NCBI RefSeq assembly: GCF_030272615.1 | Contig: NW_026729329.1 | Coordinates: 33,001 to 97,000 of the forward strand | Direction of reading: 5' to 3' | DNA from: Cryptomeria japonica | Lineage: Eukaryota > Streptophyta > Pinopsida > Cupressales > Cupressaceae | Length of the DNA: 64,000 nt | Shown here: positions 47,291 to 59,054 of the stretch, in pieces | Layout of the letters: each line of letters begins with the position of its first letter | Numbering within the stretch: position 1 is the first letter of the stretch | The notes under the pieces: model-generated | What the model saw: only the letters and a program-made list of their open reading frames with translations | What the model was told of the DNA's origin: nothing | Database searches by the model: none | Position numbers and translations under genes: made by a program

Positions 47291-48125
47291 GGTTACAGAA
47301 TAAAAGGTTGTGTCATGTGAATTTTGATTGCATTGTAAAGATCCGTTCAACTAAGGTTGTTAGAGATATAACTAAGATTATGAAGCCCTATAATCTGGTA
47401 TGTAAAGAATGTCAAATGGGAAAATAGGTCAGAACCTCTTTTAGGAGTATACAAGATAAATCAAATGATGTTCTTGATATTATTCATACTAATTTGTGTG
47501 GCCCTGCTAGAGTTAAAAAATTTCACGGTGATAGATATTTCATGCTAATCATTGATGATTATTCTAGAATGATGTGGGTTACTTTTTTTTGAGAAAAATA
47601 TGAAGCATTTGAAAAGTTTAAAATCTTTAAAGCTAAAGTGGAAACTGAGAGAAGATTGAAGACTAAATGTTTGAGATCAGATCATGGTGGAAAATTCACA
47701 TCCGGTGAGTTTAATAAGTTTTGTGACAAGCATGGTATTAGAAGACAATTTTTTGCTCCTCGAGCACCTCAGCAGAATGGAGTTGTGGAAAGGAAAAATA
47801 GAACTATCTTGGATGTTGCTTGAACAATGATGATGGAAGCTAATCTACCTCATACCTATTGGAGAGAAGTAGTTAGTACAATGGTTTACACATTCAATAG
47901 AGTACATATCAAAGGAGAAACCGGTAAGACACCTTATGAATTATGGTTTGGCAATACACCTACAGCTAATTATTTCAGAATTTTTGGTAGTAAATGTTAT
48001 ATCAGGAGAGATGATACTATTGGTAAATTTGATCCTAGAAGTGATGAAGGCATATTTCTTGGTTATTCTAATGAAAGAAAATCATATATATGTTATAACA
48101 ATAGATTGTAGAAAATAGGGGAGAG
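47291..48125 (+). pseudogene. C2 pre-integrase and integrase
   Basis: HVNFDCIVKIRSTKVVRDI, MLIIDDYSRMMWV, LRSDHGGKF and QNGVVERKNRT give the pre-integrase motif and the D, D and E of the catalytic core. GSKCYIRRDDTIGKFDP ends the domain. Stops at 47426, 47591, 47821 and 48109 break it. The segment that is duplicated in C1 is single here. Confidence 0.85.
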
Positions 48126-48325
48126 TGCTAATGTCAAAGTAGATGAGCTGAGAAAAAGTCAAATCAGAATTTATGAGAAGGAACCAGTAGTGGAAATGAT
48201 TATATCTGAACCGGTAGCACCTTTACCAGAATAGAGAGTTGAACTAGTTACTCCGGAAACATCAGAGAATTCTATGGTAACTGAAGATCAGGGAAGAGGA
48301 ATAGAGAGTCAGAAGACTCCTAAGT

Positions 48326-49290
48326 ATGAGATTGAATCATTCTGAAGATCAAATCATTGGGGATCAAAACAATGGAGTAATGACAAGAAGAAGACTGGAA
48401 ACTAATGAGGTATGTTTAATTTCACAAGTTGAATCGATATTAGTAATTGAGGCATGTAAAGATGAATTTTGGTTAAAATCTATGGAAGAAGAATTAGATC
48501 AGATTGAGAAAAATAACATATGGACTTTGGCTCCCTGGCCTAAAAATAAAAATGTTATTGGAACTAAATGGGTTTTTAGGAATAAATTGAATGAGGATGG
48601 TAAAGTTATAAGGAATAAGGCTAGATTGGTATGTAAAGGATATTCTCAGAAGGAAGGAATTGATTATGGAGAAAATTTTGCACCGGTAGCTAGGATTGAA
48701 GCTGGAAGATTATTTCTTGCCTATGTTACTTATAAAAACTACAAGGTTTATCAAATGGATGTTAAATGTGCATTCTTGAATGGGGATCTTGATGAGGAAC
48801 TTTAATTGAGAAACCTGATGATTTTTCACTATCAGATGATACTGATATGGTTTGCAGGTCAACAAAAGCTTTATATGGATTGGAACAAGCACCTAGAGCT
48901 TGGTATGCAAGCCTGGATAAATATCTTTTGAAGCTTGCTTTTACTAAGGGCAGTGCTGACACTAATTTATATTATAAAATCACTAATGATGATATACTGA
49001 TTGTTGAAGTATTTGATGACATTATTTTTGGAGGTGAAGATAAATTATGTATAGAATTTTCTAAGAACGTGGAGAAAGAATTTGAGATGTCTATGATTGG
49101 TGAGATGAAATTTTTCTTAGGTTTGCATATTACTCAGACTGAAAAAGGTATTTTTATCTGTCAAACTAAATATGCTAAGGAATTGTTGAAGAAATTTGGT
49201 ATGGGAGATTCTAAACCGGTAAGTACACCTACGGTTACAAGTGAGAAATTGACAAGGAAAGATGTTTATGCACCGATAAATCCTACATGA
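48326..49290 (+). pseudogene. C2 reverse transcriptase
   Basis: Two frames (48326-48805 and 48847-49290) cover the domain: [53 protein letters not shown], a frameshift near 48803, then YGLEQAPRAWYASLD and FEMSMIGEMKFFLGLHITQ. The catalytic box reads EVFDD in place of YVDD, with one residue fewer, so this copy could not polymerise. Confidence 0.85.
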
Positions 49291-49299
49291 TAGAAATCT

Positions 49300-49868
49300 A
49301 TGATTGGAGGTCTACTTTATTTGACTCGGACTAGGCCTGACATTATGAATGATGTTTGTATTGTTTCAATATTTCAAAGTGATCCTAGAGAAAATCATGA
49401 GATGGGGGTAAAAAGGATTTTTAGATACTTGTAAGGTACATTAGAATGTGGTTTATGGTATCCTAAGGATGATAACTTTACTTTATGTGTATATACAGAT
49501 GTTGATTGGGTTGGAGATGTTGATGACCAGAAAAGTACTTCCGATGGAGCTTTCTTTCATGGAAAGAAGTTGGTTTCATGGATCAGCAAGAAACAATCAT
49601 GTACTTATTTATCTAATGGTGAAGCTGAGTATGTTGCTGCTGCTACTAATTGTACACAAGTTTTATAGATGAAGCAAATGTTGAAGGATATAAAGGTGGA
49701 TTGTGATGCACTGGTAGTTATCCATTGTGATAACTCTATTGCTATTGATATATCAAAGAATCTGGTATTTCACTCTAAGACAAAGCATGTATCTATCAAG
49801 TATAACTTTGAAGGATAAGGTGGAAGAAAATGAAGTTAAACTGGTTTATGTGAACATTAAAGAATAGA
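49300..49868 (+). pseudogene. C2 RNase H
   Basis: YTDVDWVGDVDDQKSTSDGA, GEAEYVAAATNCTQVL and CDNSIAIDISKNLVFHSKTKHVSIKY are the conserved blocks of copia RNase H, in broken frames. The end (IFTKTLSKE-like) lies near 49875. The protein is directly followed by the polypurine region. Confidence 0.8.
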
Positions 49869-50099
49869 TTGTAGATATTTTCACTAAAACTTTATCCAAG
49901 GAATCATTTGAGTACCTGAGAGATAGATGATGGTTTCTGCCCCTCCAACAGAGACTTGATTGATGCGGTTTGGCATCAGTTTGGTATGCATTATCAGATA
50001 TACTATTCATTCTGGCACTTATGTGGGATGCTACTGCTCATGGGGAGTAGTCAGCTTTGAGATTCAGAGGCTTATGTTTTTACTTTTATATTTTTGTCA

Positions 50100-50316
50100 G
50101 ATTTGTAGCATTGATGTCAAAGGGGGAGACATAGTGATGTGAAAAAGAAATTTTGAACTTTGTAGAGATATTATTCAAAGGGGGAGAGACATTGATATTC
50201 AAAGCTATATGCAGGAGAATGTTGGTTGTCTTCCACAAGGGGAGACCTGTTTGGCATTTCTTGGTACTTAGATGTTTTTCTCATCTAATGTTGTTGTCAA
50301 TGCCAAAGGGGGAGAT
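50100..50316 (+). promoter_or_regulatory. Multiple polypurine tracts of C2
   Basis: AAAGGGGGAGA-type runs occur near 50117, 50178, 50238 (AAGGGGAGA) and 50305-50315, the last abutting the 3' LTR. This repeats the arrangement in C1 and C3. Confidence 0.75.
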
Positions 50317-51527
50317 TATTGGCCATTTGGTGGAATTGATTATGTGTTGCATTGATGTCAACACTAGTTGTTTGGATGCTTTACTGACACCCTTCTAGTC
50401 CTGGCAGGTTGAGTAGTCTTTGGTTAACTTGGATCCGGCATGATCTGATTGACTCCGGTATAATCTGGTGATGGAATTGACTTGTTCATAACGCTTATAC
50501 TCATATTTGGTCAGTTGATTTTGGTCTGGTGACTGGATGCTATCCTGCTTGCTATGAAGATTGGTTTCTGGTTCCGATGAGGGTTTCACCGGCAGAGATT
50601 TTGGTGGAGATCTTTGATGCATTGCATAATTGGTGTTGGTGCATCTTCTGATGGAGTTTCAAGATGTTGTTGGTGATCATGTTCAAGACTTGGTGTTTAG
50701 AGATCATTGTTGAAGCGTGTGGACCTATACTTGGTCCTAGTTGATCTAGGTTATGAACCGACATTGATGTAACATATGGATAGGACCTATTTTTGTATTT
50801 CTGGGATATCTTATGTGTGGATATTATTTGTTTTGGTCTAATGTCTACATGGTTTGTAATTATGTAATTCGTTTATTGTCTGATGGCTGACCTGATTGTT
50901 TATGGTCAAGGGTTTGTATGAATAAGATGTAAGATCTCATTGTAGATCATCATGGTTATTGTAAGAGGTCATGGTCAAGGAATATAATGTGCGAATAATG
51001 TAATATCATTCAGGAAGAGGAGTTGGTAGATCATTAGAGATTGAATTGGGCTTATAGAAGAGGATTTAGTCCTCTGGTACTGAGCTTAACTGGAATTGTA
51101 CTCAGGCATAGGAGATGCTATCTTTTGTAGTTAAATACTTCTCTGGATTGTAGTCTGGATTTGTATGTAGTCAATGAGACTCCTTTTGTGATGAGAAGTG
51201 TGCTCTAGGTTGTTGGTCTTCCTGCAAGTGCAGGCCCCTTCATTGTAAATTCACATACTTACTGCAGAAGTATTATCTGATTGTGGGTAGGCTTCCCACC
51301 ATGGTTTTTCCCTTTACCAGGTTTTCCACATACAAATCTTGGTGTTGTGTGGATGGCTTTTATTCTATGATTATTTCTTATTCTTAATTGGATTAACTTC
51401 TATTCTGGTATTATTGTTTTGGGTTCAGGTATTATTGTTTTAAATTGCTAAATACTTTTGGTAATCTATGACAACTAATTCAGCCCCCCCCTCTCAGTTG
51501 TCTTCTAGTTATCTGAACTGTCTAACA
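50317..51527 (+). repeat. 3' LTR of C2
   Basis: 1211 bp, the fuller copy. It starts TATTGGCCATTTGG and ends CTGTCTAACA. It shares AACTGTCTAACA and the C-rich CCCCCCCTCTCAGTTGTC with the 5' LTR. Confidence 0.85.
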
Positions 51528-52325
51528 AAAACAATTTGATTAATTTCTCAAAATTTTTAATTCCCATAGGTAGGCTTGAAAACCATTCCATAGCTTGTCC
51601 TCCTAAACTCCTCGAGAAAATGTGTATGAGATATGTTTGTTTGTGCATTAACTCCATACATAAAGAAAAAAATTCTCTGACATGGTCTTGAGGATCTGCA
51701 TTATCATCATATTTGTCAAACTTAGGAATCTCTACTCTTGAAGGAAATGGAGGCATGTAAAGGTTTTTGTCAAATGGGAATGGGCAGATCATTTCTAAAG
51801 AATATTGTTTTGATGATTTATCCTTGTTTCTTATGTTTGTGATTTCAATTTCTAATGCTTGTAATTGTTTGTTTACCAGCACTAAGGTGTCTCTTCCTCT
51901 TTAGTGATAAGGGTTTCAACATTATAATCAGTAGGAAGTTTAGCACCTTGTTTAGCTAGATCTAGAAATTGTTCTTCTCTTTCTCTAGCCATGATGATTT
52001 TCATCATTTTTCGGAAATCTTTATCATTTTGATAGCTATGCATAATAGCTTCTATAGGTTCAGAAGCTTCAGAATCACTAGATGAGGAATCACTATCATT
52101 AGCATGGGTGCTAAAATTGTCATGAGTATCATGTTTAGCAACATCTTTTTCTCTCTTTTCTCCAGACATGGTGGGAGATAAAGGTTGATCAAAAATTGGT
52201 AGATTTGATGATGAAGGTTTGTTAGAGATGGGGTCTTCTACAAAGAATGGATTATTCTGTAATGAAAAGGATGGTCCTTTACCTTTGTCAGCTTTCTTGC
52301 GAGAACTTATGGTTTGAGTAGGCAT
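51528..52325 (-). pseudogene. T gag, N-terminal part
   Basis: ATG at 52325 opens a Ser/Asp-rich region (NDSDSSSSDSEASEP) and a basic helix (KMMKIIMAREREEQFL). After a frameshift near 51882 come VEIPKFDKYDDNADPQDHV, REFFSLCMELM and GGQAMEWFSSLP, the gypsy Gag capsid-like domain (PF03732). The frame ends at C2, which is inserted after KLIKLF. Confidence 0.85.
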
Positions 52326-53932
52326 TTATAACTGACAGTTCCCAGACAACACAAATAGTTTCTTGTACGAGTTGCTGCCTATACTCGTACGACAGTTTAT
52401 TTCTCTACAGATGATAATCTGATGAGTATGATGATTATTTGTACGACAGTAGACTAAAGGCCAATCGACAATTCTATAGCAACAAAATGACAATTATGTA
52501 AACCCGGATGATAATTATGACAGGACCAGACGATAAACTGACAAGACCAATTAAAACTCATACAATAGAATATATATAGCCAGATGATAATTTGGTAGAC
52601 TTGTATGATAGTGGACTAGACAAAGATGAGATTCTGACACAGACTGTTTTGATGGCTGACAGAGACTAGATTTTGACTAGGATAGAGTTTTGATCACTGA
52701 GTTTTTTTTTTTGACGTTGTTGATTTGTTTTCTCCAGTTTTAGTTTCAAAGATGAAAACACAGAAAACACACAAGATGTATAATGACTTCAAGCACAACA
52801 CGCTAACCCCACGGAAGTTGGCTTAGAGAAGAAAACCTCTGCTTGTAGACTCAGGTACACACCCAATAGCTAATCAGAATATGGCCATTGAGTCTCATGC
52901 AATGGATTCTCAACGTCGTATTAGCTGACTCCAAATGCTAATGGGGGCACAAAATGGCAAGTATCTTGGCAGAGTTACTATCTCTCCTGCACAAAGATTA
53001 TCCCCCTTTTGGAGGTGAATCGGGTAGCCTCTATCTTATAGTTCTTAGTCAGGAATTTCGTTTGAAATTACCCCTTGAAGTCACAAAAGCATGATTGAGG
53101 CCTATAGCTCGACAAGGTACCGAAACAAGCTATAGTCATGTAAATGTGATTGAGACCGTGAGGCCCTACAAAATGCCCGATATGAGAGATCTCAAAGAGA
53201 AAACTCAAATAATCCCATCCTATGAGACTTTAATCACCGGAGGCCTATTTATTATAGTGAGTTGGAATGCTCAGGTCTAGTTGTACTCACTTGGGTCATT
53301 CTCATAGGGTGATTCCTTTTTCCCACTATGATAGGCCCGCTAAAGGTACACAAATCTCAAAACTTAGAAAAAGCTTCGAGGGTCTAGATTTATGCTAGTC
53401 TGTGCAGACAAGAGTATACTCTCCTACCTCTTAGCTTTTTCTTAAAACATAAAAGACATATTTGTTCATTAACCAGATAGTAATTTAAGTTCCTAAAAAT
53501 GAATTTAAAGAATACACAAAGTTCACTTGAATCTCCTCAGGCAACCTGCAAAAAAAACAAATCGATAGTCATATTGTTTTAATGCAACAAGTGTATTCTT
53601 TGACAAACGTTCTGCAAAAACCAGATAGGCTATAAAAATCTCTCAAGTAGACAAAAAACAAGTCAAGGTTAGCATTAGTACCATTAAAATTCAATAAGAA
53701 AAACCCCAAAATTGCAGTCTGTTTTAATAACAAAAACCAAAATATAGCACGATAATTCTCACCGAGTCATATGATAATTACCAATTGACTGTACGATACC
53801 TACAGTTTGTCATTCGGACCTATGTGAAAACTCGTATGAGTTTTTGTAGAAATTGTACGGAAAAAATCAGAAAAAATAAATCTGAAAAATAGAAATGAGT
53901 TAATCTGTGAAGCTGGAAAAATATAATCTTTT
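52326..53932 (-). other. T 5' leader
   Basis: 1.6 kb between primer site and gag with no supported gene. Short frames (53095-53280, 53800-54002) have no motif. Long leaders are usual in Tat/Ogre elements. Confidence 0.55.
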
Positions 53933-53950
53933 GCCCCACAGTGGGCACCA
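53933..53950 (-). promoter_or_regulatory. T primer-binding site, tRNA-Lys type
   Basis: The minus strand reads TGGTGCCCACTGTGGGGC, four bases inside the 5' LTR. It matches the complement of a plant tRNA-Lys 3' end at 16 of 18 positions. Confidence 0.75.
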
Positions 53951-53954
53951 AAAA

Positions 53955-55236
53955 TGTGTGTGTGAAAAGTGGAATAATTTTGCATGCTGTAAGACACAAC
54001 ACTTCAATTAAGTCATTGCATGCATGGTTAGATAGATATAATCATGAATATAAAAACCATAACAAATCGACCTATTGCCTTCTAAAAGATGCGAGTATAG
54101 ACTTGTTCTCAGATTTGTCTAAGCAATACCAGTAACTAGACTACACTAAGATGAAGGATTTAATCTATATGAGCACAAGATTAAGCTAAATGGATTCAAG
54201 ATTAAGCTAGATATACAAGATTAAGCTACATGAATAAAGATTAAGCTAGATGAATGAAGATTAAACTAGTTGAATGAATAGTAAGCTAGATGAATGAAAG
54301 CAATAACGATCAAACTAAATATTCAAAAAGCTAAACTAAGATGCAATAATCTCAATGCACAATATCTTCAATGACTCCAGAGCAAAAACTGCATAATAAC
54401 AATAAATCTCTAGGGTATTTTGAATGAGAGATGAAGGTTGAATTTTAAGAGACTCAAAACAGAGACCAACAGTCAAGATTGATTAGTAATGAGCGGTTGA
54501 GATTCCTCAAGAAAAAGCACAATTGAAATAATTGAGAGATTAGATTAAGTTAACCTTGAGATAGATTCCAATTATAGCTTGATTGAATGCATTCAGATTA
54601 TAAGTCTGAGTTTGCATTAGAGATAAATTTAGTTGATTCCATGCACTTGGGATAAAAATAGGTGATTCCATGTGCTTTCCTTTAATTTGCTCAAGATTTT
54701 TATTTATAAAAAAGCCTTTTCAGTGCAACTGAACCTCTTTCATCAAAAGCTTTAAGTTTTAATTTTAGAGAAAATGATTAATTCAATTTAATTGCCTTTT
54801 TTATTTTCAAGTTATCTCAATTTAGAAAAAAAGAAATATCTTAAATTTGATTTCTTATTTCAATTTAATTCTTTTCTTTTGTTTTGAATTTAACTCTTTC
54901 TTTTGCAGATTAATTCCTCTTTTTGTGATTAATCTCAGTTTGTAAATCAATTCCTTTTTTAATGATTAAATGGAAAATTTATTTATTAATTAAATGTGCT
55001 AGGATATTTAATTAAATAAATAGGATAATTGATCAAAATGATTTACTTAGAATGATTTAATTAATTAAATAAATATATAATTAATATAGAGTGATTAACT
55101 TGCCATGTAACATTAATGATTGAAGAATTAATTAATTATGTGCTCAAGGTTGATTTAATTGTGTTTGAATAGGACCTTGGTGATGTTGCCGAGATTAGGG
55201 GTCCATGGTTTAGGTGACCATTTTTAGGGTATTACA
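53955..55236 (-). repeat. 5' LTR of T
   Basis: 1282 bp, aligned with 31914-33196. The right end is GGGTATTACA followed by the target copy GATTC. The ~20-bp tandem repeats are at 54177-54300. Confidence 0.92.
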
Positions 55237-55714
55237 GATTCAGGTACTTAATGGATTAAGGCACTGATCACAGCTTGTAACTGTCTTTAATGTTAGTTTT
55301 GTGTTCAAACTCACCGACAACTTGCTATAATTTGTTGAATATTAGAATATCTTTTCATTTCACGTATGTTACTATTTATTTAAGATATCTCATGCTCCAA
55401 TAGGTTGAGGATCACTAAAAAAATTGTCATTCTTGAGCATTCTCCCTCTTTGTTGAGCCTTTATATGAGATTATTTGCTTAATTTAGGTGAAAATTGTGA
55501 GTATGGTGTAGAGATTACAAATTCACCAAGGGATCACCCTCCTGGGTCTTGCAGAGCCCAAAGTGTAGAAGGATTTGTAGAATCCTTGTCAATGTTGGTC
55601 CAATTTCTTGAAGATATTGATTGTTGGAGTTGTCTTCTCCGTAAATAATCTAAAGAATTAACCTGGTTTCTGCCCTGTTGCAGTGTAAACCCCATTTGGG
55701 GAACCAACACACAC

Positions 55715-56270
55715 AAAGGCCTTACATATTCATGTTAAGCAACATTTGGAGTATATGAACAACAAGTATAAGGACAAAGCGGATGAGAAGAGGAGACATA
55801 AGGAATTTGAAGTAGGCGATGAAGTGATGGTATATCTGAGAAAAGATAGATTTCTAGTTGGAACCTATAAAAAGTTGCAGATGAGGAAGTTTGGACCTTG
55901 TAAGATCTTGAGGAAGTTCAGTTCTGGAAATGCATATGAAGTAGAATTACTGGATAATTTGAGTATTTAACCTATATTAAATGTTGCAGATCTACATCAA
56001 AATCATGAATCAAAATTCAATGAAGAGAATATTGCAGACTTAGAGAAACAGTTGCCCTAGAAGGAACCAGAACAGATTAAAGACATTTTGGATAGTAGGA
56101 TTGAGTGTAGTACCCAGAGTAGTGACTATAAGGAGTATCTTGTGAAATGGAAGGACAGACCAGTTGAAAATTGATCTTGGATTTCTCAGGAAGAGGTAGA
56201 CTACCTTGGTTTTTCTTTTAACCCCAACAAAGTGAGAGACTCAATATTTTCAACAACCCTAGATGTCTAA
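55715..56270 (+). pseudogene. Chromovirus integrase end with chromodomain
   Basis: The first open piece runs past VKQHLEYMNNKYKDKAD, FEVGDEVMVYLRK and KFGPCKILRKFSSGNAYEVEL (integrase C-terminal domain, to 55968). In the same frame after stops comes NVADLHQNHESKFNEENIAD, then SDYKEYLVKWKDRP and SWISQEEVDYLGF, a chromodomain with its aromatic/KW core. Such domains target chromoviruses to modified histones. The fragment starts about five bases after the A LTR end, so it may be A's target. Confidence 0.8.
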
Positions 56271-56272
56271 TG

Positions 56273-56930
56273 CAGGAGCATCCTTGGTTTTTGGAAACCT
56301 TGCATCAACCAGAAACATTTCTTTTCAATTTGTTATTGTTTTGCAGTTTCTGCATTTACTTGCATTAGCTCACTGGATCTTGCAAAGTTGGATTTTTCTT
56401 GATGCATGATCATATTCCTTATTCCTAAATTGTAGAGCGTTTGGATCATTTACCAGAAAGTTATTGATTCTGGATTCCGAGATAGTTTTCTAGCCCCGAA
56501 ACCACTTGGACCTATTTGCATTGGCGAATCTTATGAATCCCTTTTGTAGCTTACGAAGCCTCAATTTGTTGATCTTGATGTTCCTTGGCATGCATCTGAC
56601 CTTCCCTTTGATCTGCACTTCATCCTTTAGATTTTTCAGAGGAATATCATTGGTGGAGGCCAACATAGAAGTTCTTCATGTTTGATCTTGTTCTTTCCCT
56701 CTTGGGCCAACCGGATCCCTCTAGACTATATAAATCAATGTAATTAAGCATCATAATTTAGTTAGAAAGAATATAGAAGGTAGATCTTAAGAATTAAACG
56801 TCTGGAGTTGACCAATTCTATAATTGAGCATGTATGTAGCAAGCTTGTGAGTCGAATCTTGTAACCCAGATGTTACCAATTATTTATAATCAATTTTCAT
56901 GATCTAAATCATTTAGTTTTGCATTGCCTC
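56273..56930 (+). repeat. Probable 3' LTR of the chromovirus
   Basis: Non-coding sequence that starts TGCAGGAGCATCC directly after the chromodomain frame, with a TATA box (CTATATAAAT) at 56727-56735. The right limit is uncertain, and no second copy is present for comparison. Confidence 0.4.
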
Positions 56931-58374
56931 CATCATATCCTCTTGTTTCCATTGTGTTTACTCTTACTGCCCAGTCCGGATTGATCTCTTTGAGGTCCCT
57001 CTTAACTGGTGACTACACCAACCACCCACCCACCCCTGCTCAACCTTCTTGGCAGCCTAATCAACCCCAAAGTGATGAAATTACTATTATTGCTAAGATG
57101 ACAAGCGTGATGCAAAGCATGATGCTTAATTTCAGAAGGCAACTAGATGAGATCAAGGAGGAGATGGCCTATCAGGCTCAACTTGAACGTCAATAGGAGT
57201 TGGAGGCCCCAAGTCAGCAACAATAGTGGGATTTGCAACATGGAGATTTCCAAGCTTATCTTTAGGATCAGCTATATGAAATGCAAAAGAGAGAGTTTGA
57301 GGAGGGTCTTGAACAATGAATCACTACAAAAGAGGCTAAGATGAAGTTGTCGCTTGCAAGGAAAGAGAGCCCAAAATTCAAAGTTTAAATTTTTTGACAA
57401 GGTGGGTCTTGTGCATCTCCCACATCTGAAATTATAGGTTTTAGGAGTCATTTCTCATTTCAAGAGCCCAATCTTGAGAAAATACATCCTTATAAGGAGC
57501 CCATTCAAGAATCCCAACCAACTCCCTATATTTTAGATGAGCCTGTAAATGAGGAAGTGCATCAATATGCCTTTCCAAGTTTTAGAAGATATCTTCCTTT
57601 GCATGATTATCAAACTACACAAGTTGCAATTTCTCAAGACCATGAGGTTGCAAAACAACAAGAAGAGATGTTTGAAGAGACAAAGTTAGATCTTTCACAT
57701 GTTGTTATGACTATGAATGAGGTTGAAAATGATAAATTATATCTACGACATGAGGTAGAGGTGTCTATAGATGAGGAACATCAGGTTCCAGATCAAGAGG
57801 AGGTTGATCATTTTTAGTTTCAAGCTAATTTATTTGCGGAACTTCCCTCATTTGTTAGTTTTGATAATAAAATGTTTATGAACTAACTAAATTGCTAGGT
57901 TGTGATCAACAAGATCAAGAAAATTGGTAAGGAACAAATTTTCAAGGTATCATTGAGGATTGTTTCTCCAACCTTGATAGTTATTTGACACCTTTGGAAA
58001 GAGAGGATGATCAGTTGCAATAGGCTAGTGTTGAGGAGGCCATGAAGGGTGATGTTCTTACAACCGACAGCATGGCAGATGGATTTTGACATGAACCTGA
58101 GGTTGTTGCAGTTAGTTTCCAAAAAGAAGAGACAAACATAGAGAGACAACCTGAAGATTTTAGATCTTCTTATGAGGTGTCTCATAAGCCTGAATTTTGT
58201 GCTGATAAGTTCGTTGGTAGCACATGTGATTTTGATTTTCCTAAGGAGCCCCTTTATGTAGATCAAGAAGGAGTTATGGCATTCTTTCCATCCTCGTGTG
58301 AGTTTGAGGCCTTTTCCTCTAGTTTCAATTTATACCAAGAGCAGGACAGTTCTGATAGCAGTGACTCTCCCTGA
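56924..58374 (+). pseudogene. Degraded gag-like and acidic frame
   Basis: The piece 56924-57196 has a Pro/Gln-rich part then helices (SVMQSMMLNFRRQLDEIKEE). 57400-57817 and 58177-58374 give an acidic protein (HEVEVSIDEEHQVPDQEEVD, QEQDSSDSSDSP) with stops and a frameshift between. Composition and order (helical gag-like, then acidic) resemble the A interior at 15420-25330, but I see no clear shared motif. The function is unknown. Confidence 0.4.
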
Positions 58375-59054
58375 TGCAAGAGCATCTGGTGTTGTAAGGG
58401 CAATCTTTTATCACCCAAAATATTTATTTTTTATTTAAGTTTTCTTTAATGTTTTTGCATTTCTAGATACCCGTTTGGATGAATAAGGAATTCCAACTTT
58501 TAGAATTGTCAAGCTGCTTTTTCTTGCCGACTACCAAAAATAGAATTTTTTTATTTAAAGGCAGATGGAGCCCAAATTTTGTGGGAAGCTTCAGAATAGA
58601 AAAATAAGCACATTAGCAAAAGAATCGAGTTAAAAGCATTAATGGCTTGAATATTATTCAAGTTTCAATGATATTTTTTATGCTTCAAATGATGCGTCAA
58701 TCTGATTCTCAAATCAAAAGTTATGGCTGGCGAAAGTTGGATAATTTTTGGAAAGTTTCAATTTTTGAACCTGGTATTTTCATATTTCCAATTTCATGTT
58801 TTGTCTTTTGTCCACCAAATGGTAATTTCTATATTGTAATTTCAGCTCCAAAATGGTGGAAGGCTATTTAGGACTCATGGAAGGAAACTTGTGAGTTAGT
58901 TGTTGTATGTGAGTTTTTTTTTAGAGTTTTGTTCTGTGTTAGAAAATTGCATTGTAAGGATTTTCTAGAAAACTCTATAAGTTGTTGTATTGCAGCCTGT
59001 GAAGATTGATTGTAAGTTGTTGAAAACATATAGATTATTTGTGTCTCTTTTGTT
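58375..59054. other. Gene-free AT-rich stretch
   Basis: T-rich sequence after the acidic frame. The small frame at 58647-58871 has no recognisable motif. It could be element 3' non-coding DNA. Confidence 0.4.

Larger units (their letters stand above)
44833..51527 (+). mobile_element. Copia element C2 (Sirevirus-like), nested in T gag
   Basis: 6.7 kb. LTRs at 44833-45786 and 50317-51527, multiple polypurine tracts, and gag, protease, integrase, reverse transcriptase and RNase H on the plus strand. It belongs to the same superfamily branch as C1: the proteins align throughout and the LTR starts share GATTATGTGTTGCATTGATG. Flanks are GAAAC (44828-44832) and AAAAC (51528-51532). Both LTRs begin TATTGG rather than TGTTGG. 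All frames are broken. Confidence 0.88.
31914..55236 (-). mobile_element. Giant Tat-lineage gypsy element T
   Basis: The LTRs (31914-33196 and 53955-55236) are flanked by a perfect GATTC duplication at 31909-31913 and 55237-55241. Reading on the minus strand: tRNA-Lys primer site, long leader, gag, protease, linker, reverse transcriptase, RNase H, second RNase H, integrase, antisense Plant Mobile Domain gene, tandem repeats, polypurine tract. The dual RNase H is diagnostic of the Tat lineage. It is 23.3 kb with C2 inserted in gag, 16.6 kb without. All frames are broken. Confidence 0.92.
4200..55709 (+). mobile_element. Composite gypsy-like element A, host of three nested elements
   Basis: A left copy (4200-7417 plus 14552-14601) and a right copy (27303-31913 plus 55242-55709) are homologous and both end in GAACCAACA. 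The left copy is followed by a tRNA-Arg-type primer site, a gag gene (15420-16161), an acidic frame and the tail of an integrase (25400-25790), as expected after a 5' LTR. The right copy has no primer site, as expected for a 3' LTR. Protease, reverse transcriptase and most of integrase are missing. Without the insertions C1, E and T the element is about 13 kb. The left end is truncated near 4200, so the outer target duplication cannot be tested. An alternative reading is two independent copies of one repeat flanking unrelated gag DNA. Confidence 0.55.
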
